A stretch of DNA of 8,870 bases from Chloroflexota bacterium (GTDB lineage Bacteria > Chloroflexota > UBA5177 > JANWHV01). The translations under genes were made by a program, and so were the position numbers. The first letter of the stretch is position 1. Every line of letters starts with the position of its first letter. A model generated the notes under the pieces. That model saw only the letters and a list, made by a program, of their open reading frames with translations, searched no databases and had not been told where the DNA came from. Of the stretch, positions 1 to 6,684 are shown one piece after another. The DNA is taken from the NCBI GenBank assembly GCA_025450375.1, contig JANWHO010000004.1, forward strand, positions 1-8,870. The letters run 5' to 3'.

Positions 1-42
1 CGCTTGGACGCCTACTCGGCAAATAAGGCGAAGTTCGATTTT

Positions 43-75
43 GGAGGAAGGGAATGCCCAGCATTCCCTTCCTCC
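43..75 (-). terminator. Perfect 15-bp hairpin at the end of the moxR operon
   Basis: Bases 43-57 (GGAGGAAGGGAATGC) are the exact reverse complement of 61-75, leaving a 3-base loop. The stem touches the stop codon of the glycosyltransferase (76-78). Read on the minus strand, the hairpin is followed by AAAA rather than a U-tract; the T-run lies on the plus strand just before the stem. It is therefore a strong hairpin at a transcript end but not a canonical intrinsic terminator. It may be a U-less terminator or a 3'-end mRNA stabiliser. It could also belong to an unseen gene to the left. Confidence 0.55.
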
Positions 76-1188
76 TCACCGATAGGTTCTGCCCTTCCAG
101 GTGACTCCGCGTCGAAACACCACGCGCGCCAGTGATTCGCAGGCGATCCCTTGAAACACCAGGGCCGCTAGGGGATGCGCGAACGCGAGCAGGCGTCCTG
201 CCCGGAAGAGGCGTTGCCAGTACCACAGGTTGCGCACCCCCAGCCCGTAGGAAAGGGCAGCCGCCAGTGCGCGTCCCTTGCCGCCGAGCCGCCAGGCTCG
301 CCAGATCAGGAGCGGCGGCAGCGTGGCGGCGATGGAGCCGGCGACCGTCCGCGCCCCGCCCACCGGGTCCACGGCGATGAAGCGGGCGGCGTTCTTGCCG
401 AATCCCTCGCGAATGGCCGCCAGGTGGTCATACATCCTTACCGAGGCCAGGGTCTCTCCCCGCGCCATCTGGAGCCGGACCCCCGCGCGTTGGCAGGCTC
501 CCGCCAGGGCCACGTCATCGATAATGCTCTCCCGCACCGCCGCGTGGCCGCCACAGTGGGCATAGGCGTCGGCGCGGATCAGGATGAATTGTCCATTGGC
601 GAGGGGAGTGCCGGTCCGAGCACCAATGAAGTAGAGAGCGTAGGCATGGGGGAGCAGCAAGCGCTCCCAGAAGCTTCGGCACTCCTGGGCCAGAAATAGC
701 GAAAGTGCCTCCAGCCCGGTTGCCTCGGCATGGGCCAGCGCGGCGATCACCGCCTGGGGCTGGAGGCGGGTATCGGCATCGAGAAACAACAGCCACGGCT
801 GCTCCGCCCTCCAGGCTCCCAGATGGCAGGCGTGGGTCTTCCCGGTCCACCCAGCCGGCGGATCGGGGGCGGCGACGACGGTGGCGCCCGCCGCGCGGGC
901 GACCGCGGCGGTATCATCGCTGGACTGATCATCCACTACCAGGATCTGAGCCACGGGTGGCCAGGCCGCTGCCAGCGAGGCAAGCAGGGCGGGAAGCGTA
1001 GCGGCCTCGTCGCGCGCGGGTATGATCACGGAGACGGGTAAGGGGTCGGCCCGATGCTCCCGTGGCTGCCCTACCGCCGTTGCGCCCGCCGGGGCCAGAA
1101 CGCTCGGGAGCCCTTCGTAGCGGCGGCGGGCCAGGGTACCGGCCAGCCACTGCCAGGCCAGGAGGATGAGGATCGCCCCTTCACTCAT
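76..1188 (-). CDS. Family 2 glycosyltransferase, membrane-associated (CrtQ/HpnB-like)
   Basis: This gene encodes a 370-residue GT-A fold transferase that should move a sugar from a nucleotide-sugar donor to a lipid or similar acceptor at the cytoplasmic membrane face. The catalytic domain starts at PVSVIIPARDEAATLPALL (51-69). It continues with a VVDDQSSDDT nucleotide-binding turn (84-93), a FLDADT DXD metal site (D137, D139), and an acidic IIDDVAL motif near 222-228 in the place of the usual ED pair. A hydrophobic N-terminal segment (about 3-20) and C-terminal hydrophobic stretches (about 282-298 and 332-350) suggest membrane attachment. The order GQFILIRADAY then DDVALA and the C-terminal WKGRTY resemble carotenoid or hopanoid-associated transferases such as CrtQ and HpnB; the substrate cannot be read from sequence. 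The ATG at 1188 overlaps the TGA of the upstream gene (ATGA), so translation is likely coupled. The frame is open to 1524, but that extension is low-complexity and lies inside the neighbouring gene, so I do not use it. Confidence 0.85.
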   Translation of the reverse strand: MSEGAILILLAWQWLAGTLARRRYEGLPSVLAPAGATAVGQPREHRADPLPVSVIIPARDEAATLPALLASLAAAWPPVAQILVVDDQSSDDTAAVARAAGATVVAAPDPPAGWTGKTHACHLGAWRAEQPWLLFLDADTRLQPQAVIAALAHAEATGLEALSLFLAQECRSFWERLLLPHAYALYFIGARTGTPLANGQFILIRADAYAHCGGHAAVRESIIDDVALAGACQRAGVRLQMARGETLASVRMYDHLAAIREGFGKNAARFIAVDPVGGARTVAGSIAATLPPLLIWRAWRLGGKGRALAAALSYGLGVRNLWYWQRLFRAGRLLAFAHPLAALVFQGIACESLARVVFRRGVTWKGRTYR

Positions 1189-2690
1189 ACGTTCACCGTT
1201 ATCTGATGGTAGCCGGTGGCCCCGGCGGGGTAGATGTCGCTTGCCCTGCTCTCTTGCGTCTTCCCCATGCCGTCGATAGTTCGCGCCTCCAGGGTAACTT
1301 TGCCGCGGGCGCGGATCAGGCAGCGCCATTGCACCCAGGTGAGTGGCGAAAGCGGAGGCGTGTGAAGGATAGCCGGCTGCCAGGGGCCGCCGTTCGCTCG
1401 GACCTGCACCGCCCGCACGCCGCGCGTCCCCGCGAAGGCCACGCCGGCCACCGCCACTCCCTTGGCCGTCGACCGGGCCACGTCGATGCGTGCCATGCTG
1501 TGAACGAGTCCCGAGGCGGTCCACCCACGCTCCTGCCAGGTGCCGCTGAAGCTACCCGACACCAACTCAAGGTGTTCCACCCACTTGATGCTCTTGAACC
1601 CGTAGCTGCCGGGCACGAGGATGCGCGCGGGATAGCCATGGGCGGGTTCCAGATACGCGCCATCCATGGCATAGGCGACGAGCACCTCGTCTTGCCGGGC
1701 CACCGTCAGAGGGATACTGTCGGCATGGCCATCGGGGGCGCGCATCACCACCGTGGCCGCGTGAGGGAGTGGGCCGGCCAGATCCAGCAGGTGGGAGAGT
1801 GGCACGCCGGTGAAGAGGGCGCAACTGATCAGCGGGCCGCCCACTGGATTGCTGACGCATTCCTGGGTCACATACTGGCTCTGAGGCGGCATGGCCAGAA
1901 TCTCCTCGAAGCCGATCCGTCGCGGAGTGTTCACCAGACCGTCGACGCGGAGCCGCCAGGCGCCGGCACTCAGATCGGGATCCACCAGGTTCTTACTCAT
2001 GTAGTAGAACTGGCTGGGCGGCGTCACCTCCGGCGTGAGCCCCGCGATGGTAAACCCGCTTCGCCGGGGCGCGGGCACGCGGAAGACGAAGAGGCGCCCA
2101 CTCCGCGTCACGAGAGTCCTGGCCCGGTACCAGGGCTGCAGAAGGAAGAGAGCGACCAGGGCGGCGGCGGGGCCCACGACACGGGCGCTGTCCCTGATAA
2201 AGTCCCTCCGGCTGGGACCAGCATCGTGACGCGCCTGCCCCGCCAGGGGCGGGACGGCCAGCAACCCCACATAGACGGCCCCCAAGACGAGCGCAGGCGC
2301 CAGAGCGGGCGCGGGGAACATGAAAGCCAGGATCAACCCCAGGAAGATCGCCGTGGCGGCCAGGCGTATCACTCGTAGGCCGGCATAGCCCGCACCCTGA
2401 AACACTCCCCGATCGCTGGGGCTCGGCGCCGGTCCCGCGATCAGTCCTCCCACCCCGCCGATACCCAGGAAAAGAGCAAAGCCACCCAGAAGGGCCAGGG
2501 GACGGGCCAGGGAACCGAGATCCAGCAGGAGGCGGTCGGCGAGATCGACCGGAGTGGTCAGCATCACCCAGTCGGTCAGCGGCTCCAGTGTCCAGGGCCA
2601 ATTGCCCAGGATGCTGACCATGCTGCTCAGAACCACGGCGGGCGCCATGGCGAGCAAGCCGCGCTGATAGGAGCGTAGGGCACGCCGCAT
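1185..2690 (-). CDS. Membrane-anchored molybdopterin oxidoreductase, sulfite oxidase fold, with internal twin-arginine motif
   Basis: This 501-residue protein has two parts. The first 190 residues hold five likely membrane helices (about 13-32, 64-86, 107-128, 131-151, 170-187). The rest is a sulfite-oxidase-type molybdopterin domain. QECVSNPVGG (276-285) supplies C278, the expected molybdenum ligand. GYPARILVPGSYGFKSIKWV (352-371) is the family's conserved core, and 395-501 looks like the Ig-like Mo-co dimerisation domain. Between helices 4 and 5 stands SRRDFI (160-165), a good Tat consensus, followed by a hydrophobic run. Four Sec-inserted helices would put this loop in the cytoplasm and let Tat carry the folded cofactor domain outside. 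The same design is known for Sec/Tat-dependent polytopic proteins, including a Streptomyces molybdoprotein. The substrate and electron partner are unknown; no haem or haem-binding subunit is encoded nearby. The start follows the moxR stop directly and is preceded by a GGAGGT ribosome site. Confidence 0.88.
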   Translation of the reverse strand: MRRALRSYQRGLLAMAPAVVLSSMVSILGNWPWTLEPLTDWVMLTTPVDLADRLLLDLGSLARPLALLGGFALFLGIGGVGGLIAGPAPSPSDRGVFQGAGYAGLRVIRLAATAIFLGLILAFMFPAPALAPALVLGAVYVGLLAVPPLAGQARHDAGPSRRDFIRDSARVVGPAAALVALFLLQPWYRARTLVTRSGRLFVFRVPAPRRSGFTIAGLTPEVTPPSQFYYMSKNLVDPDLSAGAWRLRVDGLVNTPRRIGFEEILAMPPQSQYVTQECVSNPVGGPLISCALFTGVPLSHLLDLAGPLPHAATVVMRAPDGHADSIPLTVARQDEVLVAYAMDGAYLEPAHGYPARILVPGSYGFKSIKWVEHLELVSGSFSGTWQERGWTASGLVHSMARIDVARSTAKGVAVAGVAFAGTRGVRAVQVRANGGPWQPAILHTPPLSPLTWVQWRCLIRARGKVTLEARTIDGMGKTQESRASDIYPAGATGYHQITVNV

Positions 2691-3713
2691 CTAGCCGCGT
2701 ACCTCCGCCACCATGCTTGGGCGTCCGCGGACCAGCCCGTTTCCGGGGACCGGGGTGGTCCGCAGGAGATCGGCGATAATATCCCGTCCCTGATCGGTAC
2801 CGGAGTCCGCCCAGGAGCGGCCAATCAAGCGGTGGCTCAGGGTGGCCGAGGCCACGGCCTTCACGTCGTCGGGCAGCGCGTAGTCCCGCCCATCCAGGGC
2901 CGCCCACGCCTGGGTGGCCTGGAAGAGGGCCAGCGAACCTCTGGGACTGGCCCCAAGTCGGAGGTCGCCGTGGCGGCGGGTTTGTTGCACCAGGGTGACG
3001 ATGTATCGACGGACCAACTCATCCACGTAGACCTCGCGGACCCGGACCTGGGCCGCCAGAAGGTCCACCACTTCGGTGACCGTGGGCAGGGCCTCCAGGG
3101 GATGGGTCCGCTGCTGCCCGTCCAGGATCGCCAACTCTTGCTCCATCGTGGGGTAACCGAGGGTGATGGTAAGGAAGAAACGGTCCAGTTGGGCCTCCGG
3201 CAAGGGGAAGGTTCCCTCGAAATCGAGAGGGTTCTGCGTGGCGAGCACCATGAAGGGGCGGGGGAGCGGGTGGGTCATCCCATCCACCGTGATCTGCCGC
3301 TCATCCATGCTTTCCAGCAGGGCCGATTGGGTTTTGGGAGTGGCCCGATTGATCTCATCCGCCAGAATAATCTGGGCCATCAAGGGGCCGGGGCGGAAAT
3401 GGAACTCCTGGGTATGCTGGTTGTAGATCTCGGCGCCCGTAATATCACTGGGCAGGAGGTCGGGAGTAAACTGAATCCGATGAAAGGTGGCGCCGATGGA
3501 GCGGGCCAGGGCGCGGGCAAGCATCGTCTTCCCCACCCCAGGGACATCCTCGATCAATACATGGCCGCCGCGGAGCACGGCCACCATGGCCAGGCGCACG
3601 GCATCCGGTTTGCCGATGATCACCCGTTCGACGTTATCCATCGTGCGTTGCGCGAGAGTCCGAACGTCTTGCACGGGTGCTGTAACTTCCTCTTTCGGAG
3701 CCCGGCGGCCCAT
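2691..3713 (-). CDS. moxR: MoxR-family AAA+ ATPase
   Basis: This gene encodes a 340-residue AAA+ ATPase of the MoxR family, cytoplasmic chaperone-like motors that often help mature or activate metal- or cofactor-containing proteins. All key elements are present: [15 protein letters not shown] entry helix (33-47), Walker [11 protein letters not shown] (55-64, K62), Walker B IILADE (115-120) followed by [14 protein letters not shown], sensor 1 ATQNP (158-162), the arginine-finger segment EAQLDRFF (R178), and sensor 2 ASPRGS (R258). Length is normal for the family. I chose the ATG at 3713 because it sits just before the conserved region and has AGAGGC about nine bases upstream. The open frame to 3992 has no family similarity and runs antisense through the start of the sigma gene. 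The usual DUF58/VWA partner genes are absent. Instead the next gene is a molybdoprotein, which suggests that this ATPase serves it (inference). It is likely transcribed divergently from the sigma gene. Confidence 0.93.
   Translation of the reverse strand: MGRRAPKEEVTAPVQDVRTLAQRTMDNVERVIIGKPDAVRLAMVAVLRGGHVLIEDVPGVGKTMLARALARSIGATFHRIQFTPDLLPSDITGAEIYNQHTQEFHFRPGPLMAQIILADEINRATPKTQSALLESMDERQITVDGMTHPLPRPFMVLATQNPLDFEGTFPLPEAQLDRFFLTITLGYPTMEQELAILDGQQRTHPLEALPTVTEVVDLLAAQVRVREVYVDELVRRYIVTLVQQTRRHGDLRLGASPRGSLALFQATQAWAALDGRDYALPDDVKAVASATLSHRLIGRSWADSGTDQGRDIIADLLRTTPVPGNGLVRGRPSMVAEVRG
2701..2706 (-). promoter_or_regulatory. Shine-Dalgarno GGAGGT for the molybdopterin protein
   Basis: Plus-strand acctcc is GGAGGT on the minus strand, 10 bases before the ATG at 2690 and inside the last codons of the moxR gene. 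It is a perfect core site. It fixes the start of the downstream gene and allows efficient re-initiation even though the two genes have no spacer. Confidence 0.7.
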
Positions 3714-3752
3714 GCGGGTCGCCTCTGGCGGTATCCTATGTTCCTGAGAGTG

Positions 3753-3758
3753 AGTATA
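3753..3758 (-). promoter_or_regulatory. Possible -10 box of the moxR operon
   Basis: The minus strand reads TATACT here, five of six bases of the sigma-A consensus TATAAT, about 40 bases before the moxR ATG. No convincing -35 box lies 16-18 bases upstream: GCGTCG is at the 17-base position. The 101-bp gap between divergent genes must contain promoters for both, and this is the best single candidate on the minus strand. Confidence 0.3.
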
Positions 3759-3814
3759 GCCCAGGACGCGGCACGCGACGCCGGCCGCCGGTATTTTTCG
3801 CCAGTGGTGTAATA

Positions 3815-4585
3815 ATGTCGGAGCCCCATCCGTTGATTTCAGAAGAGGGGAAACCCGCGCTGCCCGGCCTGCTGGCCGGCGCCCCGCCCGCCGAAGTATC
3901 GGCGGGCGGGACGGCATGCAATGGAGCCGAGGGAGCGACGGAGCTGATTCAGGCAGAGTGCGTTGACTACCGGGGGCCGGCGCCTTCGGCATGGACCGCT
4001 CCGGCGGCCGATACCGGCGTGGAAATTCTGGGCGGCAGTTTCACCGGCGTGGTGGATCGCTACCATGCGCCGCTCATTTCCTTTCTCTTTGGCATGGTGG
4101 GAAGCAGGGAGCAGGCCGAGGATCTGGCCCAGGATACCTTGATCAAAGCCTATGAGGCGATGGAGCGACGACGGATCGGCCAGCAGTTTACCGCTGGCTG
4201 GCTATTTCGGATCGCCCGTAATACGGCCATTGACGCCATGCGCCACAAGCGGCTGATCTCCTGGCTGCCGTTCGGGGTTGAGCACGAGCATATCCTCCCA
4301 ACCAGAGGCGATTTCGCCGGCCAGTTGGCGGAGCGGGAGCTAGTGCGGGAGGCTCTGGCCCAGATGCCGCCCCGCTATCGCGAATGCCTTCTTCTCCGTA
4401 CGGTGGCGGACATGTCGAACGTCGATATTGCCCAGGCACTCGGAATCACGGCCCGAAACGCGAACACCTTGCTGTTCCGGGCCCGTGAGCGATTTCGGGA
4501 GATCTACTCGCGCCTCGATCCCGAGGGCATCGGCGAGGGGCTGCCCATGGTCGAAGCCATGCATGCCCTTACGGGGGAGAAATGA
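3815..4585 (+). CDS. ECF-type RNA polymerase sigma factor
   Basis: This is a 256-residue sigma-70 family protein with only regions 2 and 4, the extracytoplasmic function layout. Region 2 spans about 76-147, with [16 protein letters not shown] (101-116) for core binding and [18 protein letters not shown] (129-146) for -10 recognition. Region 4 spans about 174-228, with [32 protein letters not shown] leading into the [15 protein letters not shown] recognition helix. About 75 residues rich in Ala, Pro and Gly precede region 2, which is unusually long for an ECF factor. No clear ribosome site precedes the ATG at 3815, and no better in-frame ATG exists before region 2, so the start is less sure than the identity. 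The stop overlaps the start of the anti-sigma gene (ATGA), the usual arrangement for a sigma and its own inhibitor. Target promoters cannot be read from the window. Confidence 0.9.
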   Translation: MSEPHPLISEEGKPALPGLLAGAPPAEVSAGGTACNGAEGATELIQAECVDYRGPAPSAWTAPAADTGVEILGGSFTGVVDRYHAPLISFLFGMVGSREQAEDLAQDTLIKAYEAMERRRIGQQFTAGWLFRIARNTAIDAMRHKRLISWLPFGVEHEHILPTRGDFAGQLAERELVREALAQMPPRYRECLLLRTVADMSNVDIAQALGITARNANTLLFRARERFREIYSRLDPEGIGEGLPMVEAMHALTGEK

Positions 4586-6222
4586 TCAGCTGCGAGCGGT
4601 GCCGATCGCTCCTCTCCCTCTATCACGACGCGGTGCTGATTGGAGACCGCGGTCCCGAAGGCGACGCCGTGCGTGCCCATCTTGCCGGTTGCGCGGGGTG
4701 CGCCGCTATCCTGGCCGCCTATCGGCGCGACGAGGCGCGGATCACCACCGCTCTGACGAGCGCCCCCAATCCAGGCCTGCGGGCCGCCGTGCTGGCGGCG
4801 ACCGTGCATCGGGGAACCGGGGAGCGCCGACCGGTAAGAGAGCGGCCGCTTCGCCGGCGTGGGCAGATCGTGTTTGGTAGCCTGGGCGGCGGCGGCGTGG
4901 CGGTTCTGGCCGTGCTCCTGGTTGCCCTGGCGGGGAACCTATCGCGAAGCGGGCATCAGACACCCCGGCTTACCTCGCCGGCGCGGGCGCGGACCACGGC
5001 CCTCGCGTGGGTAGCTGGGGTGCGGATTGGCAGCGATCCCTTGCTCGGACCTCAGCTTGGGAGCGGACCGAACGTCCGCCCCACCGTAGTCCCGCCCGTG
5101 CCGGCACCCCTGCGTCAGGCGCCCACCGTGGTGCAGGCGATTGGCCCTCTGGCTACCGCGAGCAGCACCGCTCCCCCGATCGTGCAAGCGATTGGTCCCC
5201 TGGCTGCCACCGCTACCACCGCGCCCGCGTCGCCGGATCGCGCCGCCGCCTTCCGCATTAGCCCCGAAGCCATGCTAACCAAGGGCGGGATCTGGATGCC
5301 CTTGTGGTCGCCCGATAGTACATCGCTCCTCTATCTCACCCACTGGAGCATGGATCCGGCCACTACTTGGTATGCCGGCACGTTGATGCGCTATAGCCCA
5401 ACAGGAACCATTCAACTCGCGAAGGAGGTGCGGGATTTTGGCTGGTCCCCCGATGGCCGTTCGATCGCCTATACCACCGAAACCGCCGCTCCCGCCGGCG
5501 ATACGCGAGATAGGCTCGAAGCGGCGCGCCTCCATGTGATAGGGGCCGACGGAACCGGCGATCGCCTGATCGGCGGCGTGGATCACACCAACCTGGAGTG
5601 GTTTCCCCAAGGAATCCTGGCCGTGCGTTCGGGCACCCTGGTCCAGATCGACCCCAGTACCGGGCAGGTGTCGCCGTTTACCGGCATTCCTTCGATCCGT
5701 ATCGCGTCGGATCCGGATGGCTTCTATGCCTTGTCGGCCAACCTCCGGTTCCTTGCCTATCAGGACGGGAAAGGGCTCCGAGTGTGGGACCGATCGAAGG
5801 GCGGCGTGCTCGTCCTTTCGCGGGCCAACGCCCGCAAATCCGAGGCTGGGTTTCATTTCTCATGGGACGGAAATACGATTCTCTATAGCGTGTTTGATGG
5901 CAAGACCACCACCCTGTATCGGCAAGTGTTGGCTCCCCTGAGCGCGCCGGTTCCGCTCAACCATGGCATGGCCTTCCGCGGGCCGATTGACCTGGTGGGC
6001 CCTACCTCGCCCGATGGAGCCATTGTCAGTTTCCGCACTGGGACGCTGGCCGGAACGCTCAACTACCTGATGGATACCCGATCCGGACCGGCGCGTCAGG
6101 TGCTGCCGCCTGGCGGCGTGGGGCCGGTGGGTTGGTGGTCGCCCGACGGAAACCACCTGGTGTACGTCATCTATCAGGGTGACACGGCGGTACGGTCGGG
6201 CATCGCGCGGATCTCGCGCTGA
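4582..6222 (+). CDS. Zinc-finger anti-sigma factor fused to a periplasmic TolB/WD40-like beta-propeller
   Basis: This 546-residue single-pass membrane protein most likely binds and restrains the sigma factor encoded just upstream. Residues 1-45 form a zf-HC2 anti-sigma domain: C4 and C7 near the N terminus, then HLAGCAGC (33-40) with the H-x3-C-x2-C zinc motif. A basic stretch (82-94) precedes one membrane helix (about 97-118). An Ala/Pro/Thr-rich linker follows and carries a duplicated VQAIGPLA block. From about 230 to the end lies a propeller of PD40/TolB-type repeats: WSPDSTSLLY (242), WSPDGRSIAY (288), FSWDGNTILY (426), TSPDGAIVSF (475) and WSPDGNHLVY (519). The positive-inside rule places the zinc finger in the cytoplasm and the propeller outside, so the propeller is probably the sensor. 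The ligand is unknown. The start overlaps the sigma stop and has GGGGGAG a few bases upstream. Confidence 0.87.
   Translation: MISCERCRSLLSLYHDAVLIGDRGPEGDAVRAHLAGCAGCAAILAAYRRDEARITTALTSAPNPGLRAAVLAATVHRGTGERRPVRERPLRRRGQIVFGSLGGGGVAVLAVLLVALAGNLSRSGHQTPRLTSPARARTTALAWVAGVRIGSDPLLGPQLGSGPNVRPTVVPPVPAPLRQAPTVVQAIGPLATASSTAPPIVQAIGPLAATATTAPASPDRAAAFRISPEAMLTKGGIWMPLWSPDSTSLLYLTHWSMDPATTWYAGTLMRYSPTGTIQLAKEVRDFGWSPDGRSIAYTTETAAPAGDTRDRLEAARLHVIGADGTGDRLIGGVDHTNLEWFPQGILAVRSGTLVQIDPSTGQVSPFTGIPSIRIASDPDGFYALSANLRFLAYQDGKGLRVWDRSKGGVLVLSRANARKSEAGFHFSWDGNTILYSVFDGKTTTLYRQVLAPLSAPVPLNHGMAFRGPIDLVGPTSPDGAIVSFRTGTLAGTLNYLMDTRSGPARQVLPPGGVGPVGWWSPDGNHLVYVIYQGDTAVRSGIARISR
5131..5205 (+). repeat. In-frame duplication (VQAIGPLA) in the anti-sigma linker
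   Basis: Bases 5131-5154 and 5182-5205 both encode VQAIGPLA, 51 bases (17 codons) apart. The surrounding residues (PTVVQAIGPLATASSTAP then PIVQAIGPLAATATTAP) also match loosely. The two copies differ at synonymous positions, so the duplication is not recent or has been conserved at protein level. It lengthens the Pro/Ala/Thr-rich spacer between membrane helix and propeller. Confidence 0.75.
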
Positions 6223-6338
6223 TCGCGGAGTTCTCCGGCAGACCGGGCGCCTTATTTTCTCAGAATGTCCGCACCGGCAGCGGCCGGCCCGACCGGGTAC
6301 AAGGGGTCAGTCACGCCCACGTAGGGGCAGCGGTACGT

Positions 6339-6641
6339 CTACGCCGCATGGGATCCCGATTCCCCAGCGTAAGCGAGAATGATCTTCCCGCGAGGCATCC
6401 CTGCCGCGACCAAGGCGTCAACCAGTGGCCGATCGTTGAGGTCGTGCTCAATCACGATGTGATCGTCCACCAGACGAGCCGCGAGGCTAGTCACGGCAAA
6501 GTGCTGCCCGCGCAAATGGCCGACCGACAGAACGGTCAGCACCGTCCGATCCTCACTCCGGGTGAGAAAGCTCTCCCCATTGAGGTCGCGTCCGGCATAG
6601 CCCGCCATAACCACGCTGAGCGTATCACTCAAGGTATCCAT
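6339..6641 (-). CDS. XisI-family protein, stand-alone
   Basis: This gene encodes a 100-residue soluble protein resembling XisI, the small partner of XisH first described as a control factor for excision of the fdxN element in Anabaena. The match is in pattern. A short N-terminal helix MDTLSDTLSVVMAGYA is followed by a strand-rich stretch with LTVLSVGHLRGQHFAV (35-50). The family-like ending is HIVIEHDLNDRPLVDALVAAGMPRGKIILAY (61-91), equivalent to the usual IWIQxDGTE-x-I-A-xELVxAGVPKxDIVLAF. It is about ten residues shorter than typical members. An in-frame TGA at 6654-6656 lies five codons upstream, which supports the ATG at 6641. There is no strong ribosome site. No XisH gene is adjacent. 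The gene lies 43 bp downstream of the thymidylyltransferase in the same direction and may be transcribed with it. The biochemical role of XisI is not settled. Confidence 0.65.
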   Translation of the reverse strand: MDTLSDTLSVVMAGYAGRDLNGESFLTRSEDRTVLTVLSVGHLRGQHFAVTSLAARLVDDHIVIEHDLNDRPLVDALVAAGMPRGKIILAYAGESGSHAA

Positions 6642-6684
6642 CGGGTGATTTTCTCATGAACAGGGTTGAATAGGGCAAATGCGA

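Noticed and set aside
1189..1524. N-terminal extension of the glycosyltransferase frame to an ATG at 1524
   Set aside because: The 112 extra residues are Arg/Gly/Pro-rich with no family similarity and lie antiphase inside the well-supported molybdoprotein. The ATGA start at 1188 fits the family.
1206..2378. 390-residue plus-strand open frame
   Set aside because: It is the mirror of the molybdoprotein: His/Arg/Gly/Pro-rich with no recognisable domain, as expected opposite a GC-rich gene.
3726..3745. ECF-type promoter (minus-strand GGAAC) before moxR
   Set aside because: The matching -10 (CGT) is not at the right spacing and would overlap the ribosome site.
2832..3812. 326-residue plus-strand open frame opposite moxR
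   Set aside because: The opposite strand encodes all AAA+ motifs, and the plus frame has only the composition of a shadow.
3808..3816. Extended -10-like TGTAATAAT before the sigma gene
   Set aside because: It would start transcription inside the coding region just after the ATG, and it has no -35 partner.
3714..3992. N-terminal extension of moxR to 3992
   Set aside because: The extension lies antisense to the sigma gene's 5' part and carries no conserved sequence. The MoxR fold begins after 3713.
6223..6338. Terminator between the convergent anti-sigma and xisI genes
   Set aside because: CGGAG-TT-CTCCG has a loop of only two bases, its distance to TTATTTT is too large, and CCGGC-AGCG-GCCGG has no T-run on either side. 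None is convincing.
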